A stretch of 64,000 nucleotides of DNA from Actinomycetota bacterium (lineage in GTDB: Bacteria > Actinomycetota > Acidimicrobiia > Acidimicrobiales > Ilumatobacteraceae). The position numbers and the translations under genes were made by a program. The first letter of the stretch is position 1; each line of letters opens with the position of its first letter. The stretch spans positions 62,001 through 126,000 of the forward strand of contig JACQZZ010000003.1 in assembly GCA_016213625.1 (NCBI GenBank), in the 5' to 3' direction. The notes under the pieces were generated by a model. That model was not told where the DNA came from and did not search any database. It saw nothing but the letters and a program-made list of their open reading frames with translations. Positions 18,134 through 25,846 of the stretch are shown here, piece by piece.

Positions 18134-19015
18134 TCAGCGCGCGGCCAGATCGGCCAGGTCGTGCGGGCCGCTCGCGGGGTAGCCCTTCGCCTCGCGAATG
18201 GCGGCGCCCCACGGCAGGAGGATGTCGACCAGCTCCTGCAGGTCGTCGCCGAGGGCGGCGACCATCGGATCCATCTGACGATCGGTGGCCACTTCCACGT
18301 CTTCGCGGAGCGTGCGGCCGGCGGTCGTGAAGCCCACGTCGTCGACGAGACCGCGCGACTTGAGCCGATCGTGCGCCGCGTCGAACTGGGCGTCGGTCCA
18401 GGCGCGGGTGCGGCTGTAGCTACGCATGGGCAAGCCCCAGTAGAGCTCGCTCAGCAGGCCGATCTCGGTGGCGTCGAGGCCTGCGCTGATCCAGGCCGCG
18501 GTGTGACTGTCGCCGCGGAACTCGCGCAGCATGTCGCCCAGTCGCCACGCCGCGCCGAGGTGGGTGCTGGGCATGGGCTGGGAGAGCACGCCGGCGAACA
18601 GCGGGCGGCCCTCGGGGCGCAGCGGTGCGGCCGCACGGGCGAGCAGTTCGTGGGCGCGGGCGGCGCCGTCGGGCTCCGCGCCGAGGATGCGCTCGAGCTG
18701 GGCGATGGCGCCGTCGTCGCGGGCCTCGACGATGGTGCGGGCATCGGTGATGGACCAACCGAAGTCCACCGACGGCACCACGGCTTCGGGGTTGAACACG
18801 GCGAAGGCGGCGGCCACGAGCTCGCCGGGCACGTGCCCCATGAGCGAACCGCGGCTGGTGAAGTACGCGGGGCCGTCGGGCAGGGCGACACCGTTGGTCT
18901 GGCCGCGGCTGTCGGCGAAGCCGAGCGAGACGTAGTTCGCATGGCATTCGGGGGAGAAGTACACCTGGCCCACGACGGGTTCGAGGGCAGCGGCGAGGGA
19001 TCGGGATGGCTGCAT
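18134..19015 (-). CDS. SCO6745 family protein (SalK-like)
   Basis: 293 residues, beginning MQPSRSLAAALEPVVGQVYFSPECH. It matches the actinobacterial SCO6745/SalK-type family as I know it: an N-terminal all-alpha part (FADSRGQTNGVALPDGPAYFTSRGSLMG) and a C-terminal winged-helix-like part around WTDAQFDAAHDRLKSRGLVD and TAGRTLREDVE. The function is unknown. It lies 19 bp upstream of the selenoprotein candidate on the same strand, so the two are probably one transcript, and it diverges from the GNAT gene at 19069. Confidence 0.82.
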   Translation of the reverse strand: MQPSRSLAAALEPVVGQVYFSPECHANYVSLGFADSRGQTNGVALPDGPAYFTSRGSLMGHVPGELVAAAFAVFNPEAVVPSVDFGWSITDARTIVEARDDGAIAQLERILGAEPDGAARAHELLARAAAPLRPEGRPLFAGVLSQPMPSTHLGAAWRLGDMLREFRGDSHTAAWISAGLDATEIGLLSELYWGLPMRSYSRTRAWTDAQFDAAHDRLKSRGLVDDVGFTTAGRTLREDVEVATDRQMDPMVAALGDDLQELVDILLPWGAAIREAKGYPASGPHDLADLAAR

Positions 19016-19068
19016 GGGCGCACCCTAGGTCTGTGGTCGCTCGGGCATCGTGCCGTAGCGTGGGCGCC

Positions 19069-19506
19069 GTGAGTGTTGTCATCGAGATCGCCACCGACGT
19101 GAACGACGAGCTGGTGCAGGCGTTCGCCCGGCTCATTCCTCAGCTGTCGAAGAGCTCCCCGCCGCCCGGTGCGGCCGAGCTGTCGGAGATGGTGTCCAGC
19201 GGCGCCAGCGACGTGTTGCTCGCTCGTCTGGACGGCGTCATCGTCGGCACGTTGACGCTGGTGACCTTCCGCATTCCCACCGGCGTGCGTGCGTGGATCG
19301 AGGACGTGGTGGTCGACGACGCTGCACGCGGTCACGGCGTGGGCGATCAGCTGAATCGCTTCGCGCTCGACCTCGCCGCCGAGAAGGGCGCGAAGACCGT
19401 CGACCTCACGTCGCGCCCGTCGCGCGAGGCGGCCAATCGTCTGTACCAACGCATCGGTTTCGAACCCCGCGAGACCAACGTCTACCGCTACTCCCTCGAA
19501 ACCTGA
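19069..19506 (+). CDS. GNAT family N-acetyltransferase
   Basis: About 145 residues from GTG 19069. It is a single GNAT fold with the acetyl-CoA motif VVVDDAARGHGVGDQLNRFA (Q/RxxGxG/A type) at about residue 84 and the C-terminal ANRLYQRIGFEPRETNVYRY block typical of small-molecule or amino-acid acetyltransferases. The substrate is unknown. The frame is open upstream to 19006, but the GTG fits the expected N-terminal strand. Confidence 0.88.
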   Translation: MSVVIEIATDVNDELVQAFARLIPQLSKSSPPPGAAELSEMVSSGASDVLLARLDGVIVGTLTLVTFRIPTGVRAWIEDVVVDDAARGHGVGDQLNRFALDLAAEKGAKTVDLTSRPSREAANRLYQRIGFEPRETNVYRYSLET

Positions 19507-19638
19507 GGCTCCCCCACGGTGATGGTGCACACGGTTCCACGCGGCGCAATCAGGCCGTACAGATCATCGTCCAGGTGTGAGACCCACGCCGAACAGGTCC
19601 GCCGCCCAGCGATGGCTGGTCAACCTGTCGCGGCCTGA

Positions 19639-19926
19639 TCACGAAGGAATGTGACCACGGCGTGACGTGTCCGCGTCGACGGTTTGCATCGCGACCGCCA
19701 CAGGGCCACCCGTGGGAGCGCACGAGTTGGTTCGGCGGTGACGTCGCACCACGATCAGCAGAGCGGCGGCACCTACTGCGATCGCTGTGACCCCGAAGAG
19801 CGCGACTCCGGCAGCGGTGCCGAGACCGATGACGGCGAGGAAGGCGAGGATCGGTCCGGCGCAGCAGGCCGCGCAGGCGGCCACCCCGATGCCGGCGATG
19901 GCCATGTTCTCCTTCTTGCGGCTCAT
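19639..19926 (-). CDS. Small MerF/MerT-like membrane protein with vicinal cysteines
   Basis: 95 residues, beginning MSRKKENMAIAGIGVAACAACCAGPI. Two hydrophobic helices (about 8-32 and 35-58) carry a Cys cluster, CAACCAGP, in the first helix, like the Hg(II)-passing pairs of MerT and MerF; the Arg-rich tail is cytoplasmic. Its ATG (19924-19926) overlaps the merR stop as ATGA, so it is translationally coupled to the regulator. The likely role is metal (mercury or similar soft metal) transfer across the membrane. No merA reductase is adjacent, so mercury specificity is not proven. Confidence 0.7.
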   Translation of the reverse strand: MSRKKENMAIAGIGVAACAACCAGPILAFLAVIGLGTAAGVALFGVTAIAVGAAALLIVVRRHRRTNSCAPTGGPVAVAMQTVDADTSRRGHIPS

Positions 19927-20681
19927 GCGGGTTGACCGAACAGTGAGTGGAGTACCGGGAGTGCGTCGTGGGGTGCACGAACTTCCAAGGCGGTGCCTCG
20001 GCTGTCGATCGTGATCGCGAAGGTGAAGAACTGGCAGCAGTCCTGCTCGGCTGCTGCGAGACGCATCAACTCCCCGAGCGGGGTCGCGGGCCCGAGCGTG
20101 GCCCGCAGTCCGCCATCGATCGGCTCCCTGCGCTCGACGTGCGCGAGAAGGTGTCGCCAGTCGTCGAGGCGGCGGTCGATCGACTCGGGCCTGAGTGTGC
20201 ATGCGATCGGGGCAGCAGCCTGGTCGGGCTTTCCGCCGAGTGACACGGGTTGTGGCACGGCAGCGTCAGAAGCGTCGGTCACGCAACCGCAGTTTTCGTC
20301 GCAAGGGCCGTCGGGGCGGTGGGTCTGGAGCATCGCTGCCGCCCGTTGCAGATCGGTGGTCAGGGCCGTCAGCCCGACGATCTGCTGGCGGGCGGAGGCG
20401 AGTTTGTCGGCGACCAGCGTACGAAGTCGGTCCTGGACCGGGCCGCAATGACCGCCGTCCCAGGCGACGGTCAGTTCGGAGATCTCGTCGAGGCTGCAGC
20501 CGAGCTGCTTGGCACGCGAGATGAACGCGAGCCGGTCGAGCGTGCGATCGTCGTACAGCCGGTAACCGGCCGGCGTTCTGCTCGCTTCGGGGAGGAGCCC
20601 GATCTCCTCGTAGTAGCGCAACGTCGCGGCCGTGAATCCGCTGCGATCGGCGACGTCCTTGATCTTGTAGCTGGTGCTCAC
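19923..20681 (-). CDS. MerR family metal-responsive regulator with Cys-rich linker
   Basis: 252 residues from GTG 20679-20681. The N-terminal MerR helix-turn-helix (YKIKDVADRSGFTAATLRYY, EEIGLLPEA) and dimerisation helix are followed by CDENCGC at about residue 128, a plausible soft-metal site, then a C-terminal domain (about 160-252) containing AAEQDCCQFF. The extra domain makes it longer than classic MerR (about 140). It acts on a 19-bp-spaced promoter directly upstream and is coupled to the MerF-like gene. Confidence 0.87.
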   Translation of the reverse strand: MSTSYKIKDVADRSGFTAATLRYYEEIGLLPEASRTPAGYRLYDDRTLDRLAFISRAKQLGCSLDEISELTVAWDGGHCGPVQDRLRTLVADKLASARQQIVGLTALTTDLQRAAAMLQTHRPDGPCDENCGCVTDASDAAVPQPVSLGGKPDQAAAPIACTLRPESIDRRLDDWRHLLAHVERREPIDGGLRATLGPATPLGELMRLAAAEQDCCQFFTFAITIDSRGTALEVRAPHDALPVLHSLFGQPA

Positions 20682-20688
20682 CGTGGCA

Positions 20689-20719
20689 GCGTAAACCTTC
20701 AGGCCGACTTGAAGGTCAA
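20689..20719 (-). promoter_or_regulatory. MerR-type promoter, leaderless
   Basis: Reading the minus strand: -35 TTGACC (20719-20714), a 19-base spacer holding the dyad ACCTTCA/TTGAAGGT (20695-20716), then -10 TTACGC (20694-20689). The long 19-base spacer is the hallmark of MerR-activated promoters. The GTG start of merR lies only seven bases after the -10, so the transcript should begin at or next to the start codon. The site overlaps the end of the DUF3703 frame. Confidence 0.78.
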
Positions 20720-21102
20720 GGGGTTTCGTGAACCGCCTCCCGATCCGCCGTCGCAGACGCAGAACTCGCAGCCAGCATCGTCAGCATCTCGCTGGCAGGC
20801 GTGGTGGCGGGCACCCGGGCACGGCCGGTGTTGCCGACCGGGTAGCGGCGAGCCGCGGAGCCGGGGCCGGCGACGACCAGCCGGAGAATCTGGCCGCGCA
20901 CCTCGACGTTGTCCCGGTCCCGCCAGGCCTGGGCGAGCATCGCGGCGTGGACGGCGACGTGGTCGAACGCCCACGGTTGGGACAGGATGTGAGCACGTTC
21001 GAGGTGTTCTCAGCCGTTCTCACCGGCACGGGAGGCACGTCGCGCGGTGGCGCGTTCGTCGTTGATCGTGTGACGTATCGGTTCGGGCGAGCGAAGGTTC
21101 AT
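20716..21102 (-). pseudogene. DUF3703 family protein interrupted by an in-frame TGA
   Basis: From the ATG at 21100-21102 the frame runs for 30 codons (MNLRSPEPIRHTINDERAT), hits TGA at 21010-21012, then continues for 97 codons with unbroken DUF3703 homology: EHLERAHILSQPWAFDHVAV, GQILRLVVAGPGSAARRYPV and GNTG. The TGA replaces a position that is usually aromatic (Trp or Phe) before HLERAHIL, so TGG-to-TGA mutation is the simplest reading. The start overlaps the CDF gene stop as ATGA. DUF3703 is often linked to metal genes; function unknown. Readthrough or a sequence error cannot be excluded. I see no convincing SECIS hairpin after this TGA. Confidence 0.72.
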
Positions 21103-21794
21103 CGCGGTGCGCAGCATGCGTCGCCGCGCCATGCCTCGCGCCCTTCCTTGAGTGCGACGGCGGCGATGACGAGGCCTGCCACTGGGTCGGCCCACGACCA
21201 TCCGAACCAGGCGTTGAGCAGTAGCCCGAACAACAACACGCCCGAGAGATAGGTGCACAACAGCGTCTGCTTCGAGTCGGCCACGGCACTGGCCGAGGCA
21301 AGTTCACGACCGGCGCGTCGTTGGGCGTAGGACAGGAACGGCATCACGGCCAGCGACACGGCAGCGAGCACGATGCCGACGGTCGACTCGTCCGCTTCGC
21401 CGGCGCCCAGCAACGCCCGAGTCGACTGCACGGCGACGTACGCGGCGAGGGCGAAGAACGACCACGCGATTACCCTCAGTGCGACACGCTCTCGTCGCTC
21501 GGGGTCGCTCGCCGAGAACTGCCACGCCACCACGGCGGCGGACGACACCTCGATCACGGAGTCCAGCCCGAACCCGACCAGTGCTGTCGACCCGGCGACG
21601 GTGCCGGCGGTGATGGCGATGATGCCTTCGACGATGTTGTAGGTGATCGTGGCGGCCACCAGCATCCGGACTCGCCGGTGCAACTGCTCGCGCCGCGCCG
21701 TCGACAACGCGCTCGGCGTCGGCGCCGGAGCGCAGCACTCGTCGGGGCAGCCGTCAGCGACGGTGGGCACGGCTTCCCTTGGCTGGATCTCCAT
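21099..21794 (-). CDS. CDF-type cation transporter with terminal cysteine motifs
   Basis: About 231 residues, beginning MEIQPREAVPTVADGCPDEC. Six predicted membrane helices of the cation diffusion facilitator type (GFGLDSVIEV in TM2, SAVADSKQTLLCTYLSG in TM5, each with a metal-site Asp). Unusually it has Cys pairs at both ends, DECCAP near residue 19 and DACCAP at the C-terminus, suggesting a soft metal such as Cd, Pb or Zn. The ATG at 21792-21794 overlaps the cmtR stop (TGATG), and its own stop overlaps the DUF3703 start (ATGA). Expected role: efflux of the metal sensed by CmtR. Confidence 0.85.
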   Translation of the reverse strand: MEIQPREAVPTVADGCPDECCAPAPTPSALSTARREQLHRRVRMLVAATITYNIVEGIIAITAGTVAGSTALVGFGLDSVIEVSSAAVVAWQFSASDPERRERVALRVIAWSFFALAAYVAVQSTRALLGAGEADESTVGIVLAAVSLAVMPFLSYAQRRAGRELASASAVADSKQTLLCTYLSGVLLFGLLLNAWFGWSWADPVAGLVIAAVALKEGREAWRGDACCAPR

Positions 21795-22123
21795 CAGCAG
21801 CAACCCTCCGCACTGGTCGGGCACAGCGAAGGGTCAGGGGCAACCACGATGGTCGACAGATCGCGCAGCATGGAACCCAGACGGGTGTCGGCGATCTCGT
21901 ACCGGACCCGCCGGCCCTCCTGCTCGGCGACCACCAGACCGCAGCCGCGCAGGCAGGCGAGATGGTTGGACACGTTCGCTCTCGTCATGCCCAGCGCGTG
22001 CGCGAGTTCCGCCGGGTATCCCGGCGCGTCGATCAACGCGACCAGCAACCGACGACGCGAGTCATCGGCCAACGCCAGGCCGATGCGGGCCAGCACATCG
22101 AGATCGACCAGTTGCATCGACAT
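21794..22123 (-). CDS. cmtR: CmtR-like ArsR family Cd/Pb-sensing repressor
   Basis: 109 residues. The winged helix TRANVSNHLACLRGCGLVVA carries two Cys spaced by four residues, and a third Cys lies in the tail (DPSLCPTSAEGCC). This matches the Cys57/Cys61/Cys102 arrangement described for mycobacterial CmtR, a Cd/Pb repressor. It heads the operon with the CDF transporter; a 28-bp inverted repeat lies six bases before its start and should be its own operator. Start at ATG 22121-22123 or, in frame, 22115-22117. Confidence 0.9.
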   Translation of the reverse strand: MSMQLVDLDVLARIGLALADDSRRRLLVALIDAPGYPAELAHALGMTRANVSNHLACLRGCGLVVAEQEGRRVRYEIADTRLGSMLRDLSTIVVAPDPSLCPTSAEGCC

Positions 22124-22128
22124 GATCG

Positions 22129-22156
22129 GAATAGTACAGCTACGGCTGAACTATTC
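22129..22156. promoter_or_regulatory. Operator of the cmtR-CDF operon
   Basis: Near-perfect dyad GAATAGTACAGC (22129-22140), TACG spacer, GCTGAACTATTC (22145-22156), with one mismatched base pair in 12. It is AT-rich compared with its surroundings and sits six bases upstream of the cmtR start, in the expected place for autoregulation. Confidence 0.8.
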
Positions 22157-22203
22157 GCCACCTCGATCGCCGACCGTCATCCACCGTGGCACGCGACGGG
22201 GAG

Positions 22204-22782
22204 TCAGGGAGCGTCGGTCGTGCCGGGGTAGGACTCGCCGGGGTGGTGCTGCTGCCACATCTCCGGGGTCATGTCGTGGCCGGGCATCCCCGACATCGCG
22301 TCGGTCCCGTGGTCGGAGAGCTGGGCGTCGAACCAGTCGTGCAGCGCCGTGACCAGTTGGTCGTCGTCGGTGCGGTAGGTGATCTCGCCCCCGCCGTCGA
22401 CGTCGGCGTAGGTGATCTCGAGCCGTGCAGCTCCTTCGGACAACGCGTTCACGCCCGGCATGTCGGCGCCATGGATGGCCGTCGGGTCGTCGAAACGGCC
22501 GGCGGAGAACTCCGTCTGGATCTCCTGCAGGTGCTCGCGCACCAGTCGAACCTGTTCGGCATCGGAGGGGTCGAGCGCGACCACGGTCTGGACGCCGCCT
22601 GTGTCGTTCTTGTCGAAGTAGTGCTTGGTCTGGTCGAGGTCGAACGGCATGACGGTGGCGCCGGCGTCTCGCACCGCGGCCTGCCTCGATGCGTCGTCTT
22701 TACCGCTCGATCCGCACGCAGCGGCGGCAGGCGCCAAGACGACGATCGAGATCAGAGCAAGGACACGTCGCCGCACGGCCAC
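22204..22782 (-). CDS. Predicted lipoprotein with His/Met-rich tail
   Basis: 192 residues. The signal peptide MAVRRRVLALISIVVLAPAA ends in a lipobox (AAAC), so it should be anchored outside the membrane. The body (MPFDLDQTKHYFDKNDTGG, DDPTAIHGADMPGVNALSEG, HDWFDAQLSDHG) belongs to a conserved actinobacterial lipoprotein type I recognise only as hypothetical. The C-terminus is His/Met-rich (MSGMPGHDMTPEMWQQHHPG), which would suit metal binding next to a metal-resistance block, but that is inference. Confidence 0.78.
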   Translation of the reverse strand: MAVRRRVLALISIVVLAPAAAACGSSGKDDASRQAAVRDAGATVMPFDLDQTKHYFDKNDTGGVQTVVALDPSDAEQVRLVREHLQEIQTEFSAGRFDDPTAIHGADMPGVNALSEGAARLEITYADVDGGGEITYRTDDDQLVTALHDWFDAQLSDHGTDAMSGMPGHDMTPEMWQQHHPGESYPGTTDAP

Positions 22783-22942
22783 CAGCGTACGGTCAGCGGT
22801 CGGATCGCACGCCTCACCCTCACCTCGCGAGTGCCGGTGGACCGTTTGCGCAAGAAATGCTGAGCCACGAGATGGCCCGAACCACCTTGCGCCAGGGCCT
22901 CCGAGGCTCTCTTACAACAGGAAGTTCAACCCGAGTCGGGTG

Positions 22943-23734
22943 CTACTGGCGGGTCCAGCGGAAGGTTCGGGTGCAGATCCAGAATCCGGCGACGCACCAG
23001 GCGATGAGGACGAGGGCACCGATGCCCAGGTTCCAGGCGCCGCCGGTCTCGACCGTCTTGAACGAGTCGGGGAGGAACGCGGCCCGCATGCCTCGGCAGA
23101 TCCAGTGCAGCGGGAACACCTGCGACACCATCTGCAGCCACTTCGGCAACAGAGTGACCGAGATCCACACGCCGGAGATGAACTGCAGTGCGACGAACGG
23201 CAGGTTCACCACGGCGGGGGCCGACCGCGAGTCGGAGATCATGCTGCCGACGGCGATGCCGAGCAGCGTCGACGCCGTGACGCCCAGGAGGAACACCCAC
23301 GCGAACGTGAGCCACGCGCTCGTCGACTGCGGTAGTTCCATCTGGAAGAACACCACGCCGAGAGCGATGAGCAACGCGGTCTGCAGCGCAACGGTGGCCA
23401 GCACCATGCCGACCTTGCCCAGGAAGTACGCGGTGGTCGACATGGGCGTGCCCGCGAGACGCTTCACCATGCCCGACTCGCGCTCGATCGCCATGCCGAT
23501 GGCGAGACTGACGAACCCGGTGGACATCAGGGTCGACCCCATGATGCCAGCGACGTAGACCTGGCTCATCTGCACGGTGGTGCCGTCGACGGTGCCGGAG
23601 AAGATCGAGGCGAACAGCACCAGCATCATCACCGGGAACAGGATCGTGAACCCGAAGGCCTGGCGATTGCGCCACAGGTTCCGCAGCTCCACCGAGGTGC
23701 GGTTTCGCCCGAGCTCCAGCGTCCGGCCGTTCAC
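22943..23734 (-). CDS. ABC-2 type transporter permease
   Basis: 263 residues with six predicted membrane helices, of the ABC-2 exporter class (DrrB-like): N-terminal RNLWRNRQAFGFTILFPVMM and the helix block GFVSLAIGMAIERESGMVKR followed by LAGTPMS. It is the membrane partner of the ATPase immediately upstream, whose stop it overlaps by four bases (ATGA at 23731-23734). The cargo may be a drug, lipid or thiol conjugate; nothing in the sequence decides. Confidence 0.88.
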   Translation of the reverse strand: MNGRTLELGRNRTSVELRNLWRNRQAFGFTILFPVMMLVLFASIFSGTVDGTTVQMSQVYVAGIMGSTLMSTGFVSLAIGMAIERESGMVKRLAGTPMSTTAYFLGKVGMVLATVALQTALLIALGVVFFQMELPQSTSAWLTFAWVFLLGVTASTLLGIAVGSMISDSRSAPAVVNLPFVALQFISGVWISVTLLPKWLQMVSQVFPLHWICRGMRAAFLPDSFKTVETGGAWNLGIGALVLIAWCVAGFWICTRTFRWTRQ

Positions 23735-24573
23735 GACGTCGCTCCGATGAGCTGCAGGTACACGTCTTCGAGCGTTGGTCGGCTGACCGTGAGCTCCGAG
23801 GCCTCGCCGCCGAGACGTGCCGAGAGTTCAGCCACGACCTGCGTGGGCGTGTCGGTGCGCACCTCGTGTGCACCCTCGTGGTCCACCCATCGGACGATGG
23901 CCGACGCATGGTCGCGTCCGCCCAACGTGGCGGGCGTGGAATCGGCGACGATGCGACCGCGCACGATCACGGCGACGCGATCGGCGAGTGCTTCCGCCTC
24001 CTCCAGGTAGTGCGTGGTGAGCAGGATGGTGGTGCCGTCCTCGCGGAACCGGCGAATGAGGTCCCAGAAGTGGCGACGCGCCTCGGGGTCGAAGCCGGTG
24101 GTCGGCTCGTCGAGGAACAGCAACTCCGGACGACCGACCACACCGATGGCGACATCGAGTCGGCGTTGCTGACCGCCCGACAGCTTCCGGGCGCGGACGC
24201 CGGCCTGCTCGGTGAGGCCCACCGCGTCGAGCAAGCCGTCGATTTCGCGCGGTCGCTCGTACAGCGAGGCGAAGTGGGCGACGGTCTCCCGAACGGTGAG
24301 TTCCTCGGTGAAGCCCGAGGTCTGCAGCACGACGCCCACGTGCTCCCTCCACTCCCGATCGGCGGTCGCCGGGTCCACCCCGAGCACCCGCACGTCGCCG
24401 GCATCGCGCGTTCGGTAGCCCTCGCAGATCTCCACCGTGGTGGTCTTGCCGGCACCGTTCGGACCCAGCAGGGCGAGGATCTCGCCCGTCTCGACCTCGA
24501 GGTCGACCCTGTCGACGGCAGCGAATGCGCCGTACTGCTTGCGCAGGCCTCGAACGCTGATCGCCGGGCTCAT
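23731..24573 (-). CDS. ABC transporter ATP-binding protein (DrrA/CcmA type)
   Basis: 280 residues with Walker A GPNGAGKTTT at about 37, signature LSGGQQRRLDVA at about 136, Walker B ELLFLDEPTTGFD at about 155, and the switch His in LLTTHYLEEAEALADR. The C-terminal extension (SELTVSRPTLEDVYLQLIG) is usual for drug or lipid exporters. It pairs with the overlapping permease and follows the mycoredoxin-like gene by 28 bp, so it may belong to the operon headed by the sigma/anti-sigma fusion. Confidence 0.92.
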   Translation of the reverse strand: MSPAISVRGLRKQYGAFAAVDRVDLEVETGEILALLGPNGAGKTTTVEICEGYRTRDAGDVRVLGVDPATADREWREHVGVVLQTSGFTEELTVRETVAHFASLYERPREIDGLLDAVGLTEQAGVRARKLSGGQQRRLDVAIGVVGRPELLFLDEPTTGFDPEARRHFWDLIRRFREDGTTILLTTHYLEEAEALADRVAVIVRGRIVADSTPATLGGRDHASAIVRWVDHEGAHEVRTDTPTQVVAELSARLGGEASELTVSRPTLEDVYLQLIGATS

Positions 24574-24601
24574 GTGATCATTCTGCCGCGGGCACGGCTC
24601 G

Positions 24602-24862
24602 TCATGCAGTCCGCTGGGACAGCTCGCGCACCCGGCGGGCCGACGGATTGACCAGGCTGACCTCCCCGATGGTGACGGTGGGGACGGTCTCGTTGCCGTT
24701 GGCCACGGATCGGACGAACGCTGCCGCCGACGGGTCGTTCCAGATGTTGACCTCGTGGAACTCCACCCGCGCTCGCCGCAACCCGAATCGCAGCTTCATG
24801 CAATAGGGACAACCGGGTCGTGTGTACACGGTGACCGGAGTGGCGTCGTCTACGGCGTCCAC
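24602..24862 (-). CDS. Mycoredoxin/glutaredoxin-like protein
   Basis: 86 residues from GTG 24860-24862. Glutaredoxin fold with the dithiol active site YTRPGCPYCMKLR at the N-terminus and the substrate-binding block NETVPTVTIGEVSLVNPSA. Actinobacterial relatives (mycoredoxins) reduce mixed disulfides with mycothiol. Here the motif is CPYC rather than the CGYC of characterised mycoredoxin-1. The start overlaps the end of the preceding gene by 13 bases, suggesting coupling. Confidence 0.88.
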   Translation of the reverse strand: MDAVDDATPVTVYTRPGCPYCMKLRFGLRRARVEFHEVNIWNDPSAAAFVRSVANGNETVPTVTIGEVSLVNPSARRVRELSQRTA

Positions 24863-25257
24863 GTCAGGCCTTTCGCGGCGGCGGCCGTCTCCACCGCGTG
24901 CATCAGCGCATCGACCGACCCGCCGCACGCCTCGAGCTCGTCGGGGCCGAGCAGCACCACGTGTCCCTCGGCGGTTTCGGCCACCACGACGGGATAGCGG
25001 CCGGCCGCGGCCAGTCGCACTTCGGCGGGTTGGTCGTCGAGGTGGAACGTGTCGAAGCGGGCTGGGAGTCCGTCGCGGCACGCGGTCCACTCCGCGCGGA
25101 CGCGGACGAGTCCGTGGGTGATCTCGCACAGCGAGCAGTGACGCCGCCCTAGGCGAGCGCCGATCCAGTAGGCGAGTTCGCCGCGCAACGTGCCTTCGGC
25201 GTCGTACACGCCGACGAGTCGGGTGATGTGCGTGGTCGGCGGGCCAGGGTCGGTCAT
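24850..25257 (-). CDS. Conserved protein with CxxC motif, unknown function
   Basis: 135 residues, beginning MTDPGPPTTHITRLVGVYDA. The core ELAYWIGARLGRRHCSLCEI followed by THG resembles a small actinobacterial family sometimes labelled GTPase, but I see no G-box motifs and would not use that name. The CSLC pair could bind metal or be redox-active. It lies between DinB and the mycoredoxin, overlapping the latter. The frame is open upstream to 25797, but only the part from ATG 25257 looks like a gene. Confidence 0.7.
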   Translation of the reverse strand: MTDPGPPTTHITRLVGVYDAEGTLRGELAYWIGARLGRRHCSLCEITHGLVRVRAEWTACRDGLPARFDTFHLDDQPAEVRLAAAGRYPVVVAETAEGHVVLLGPDELEACGGSVDALMHAVETAAAAKGLTWTP

Positions 25258-25267
25258 GGTGCTCGTG

Positions 25268-25837
25268 TCAGTCGAAGGGACGTGGCCACGGCATGTCGCC
25301 GGGCGGGTCTTCACCGGTGACGCCGTCGATCGCTTCCCGAAGGAGATCGGCGTGGCCGGTGTGGCGACCGTACTCCTCGACCAGGTCGAACAGCAGTCGG
25401 CGCAACGAGACGTGGTCGCCGTTCCAACCGAGATGCGACACGTGGTCGAGACCGCCGTCGGTGAGTGCTCGTTGCACGCTGGCTCGTGACCGAGCCACGG
25501 TGTCGGTCCACAGCGCGTACAGATCCTCGGGGGAGTCGTGCGCGGCCGTCGTGAAGTCCCACTCGGGTTCGGTGTCCCACGGCGCGGATCGCCATGGCTC
25601 CGAGGGCGCCTCACCCCAGAGCTTCCAGGTGAACATCTCGTCCTCGGCCCGCGAGAGGTGCTTGAGCAATCCACCCAACGACAGCGAGGACGACGGAAGG
25701 CGGAAGGACAGCCCTTCGGCATCGAGGCCGCTTGCCTTCCATGCGAACGTGGCGCGCAGTCGGTCGAGGGATGCCAGGAGGTGATCCACCTCGCCACCGG
25801 CCATCGGTGGTTCCCAGGCGGCCGGTACGTACGTCAT
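25268..25837 (-). CDS. DinB/DUF664 family protein
   Basis: 189 residues, four-helix DinB fold of the DUF664 type. The metal-site histidines are visible in GGLLKHLSRAEDEMF and YGRHTGHADLLREAIDG, the latter being the DUF664 signature. Relatives include mycothiol- and bacillithiol-dependent S-transferases. It starts nine bases after the stop of the sigma/anti-sigma fusion and is probably cotranscribed, which fits a thiol-stress operon. Confidence 0.85.
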   Translation of the reverse strand: MTYVPAAWEPPMAGGEVDHLLASLDRLRATFAWKASGLDAEGLSFRLPSSSLSLGGLLKHLSRAEDEMFTWKLWGEAPSEPWRSAPWDTEPEWDFTTAAHDSPEDLYALWTDTVARSRASVQRALTDGGLDHVSHLGWNGDHVSLRRLLFDLVEEYGRHTGHADLLREAIDGVTGEDPPGDMPWPRPFD

Positions 25838-25846
25838 GCGACGAGG

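Noticed and set aside
21010-21012. Second selenocysteine codon in the DUF3703 gene
   Set aside because: The position is normally aromatic, not Cys, no Cys partner is nearby, and no good hairpin follows the TGA.
22783-22942. Small gene between the lipoprotein and the permease
   Set aside because: No frame with a convincing start, ribosome site or family resemblance; I see nothing defined in this 160-bp gap.
25258-25797. Upstream part of a 315-codon frame over the CxxC protein
   Set aside because: It overlaps the DinB gene in another frame; only the part from ATG 25257 is a plausible gene.
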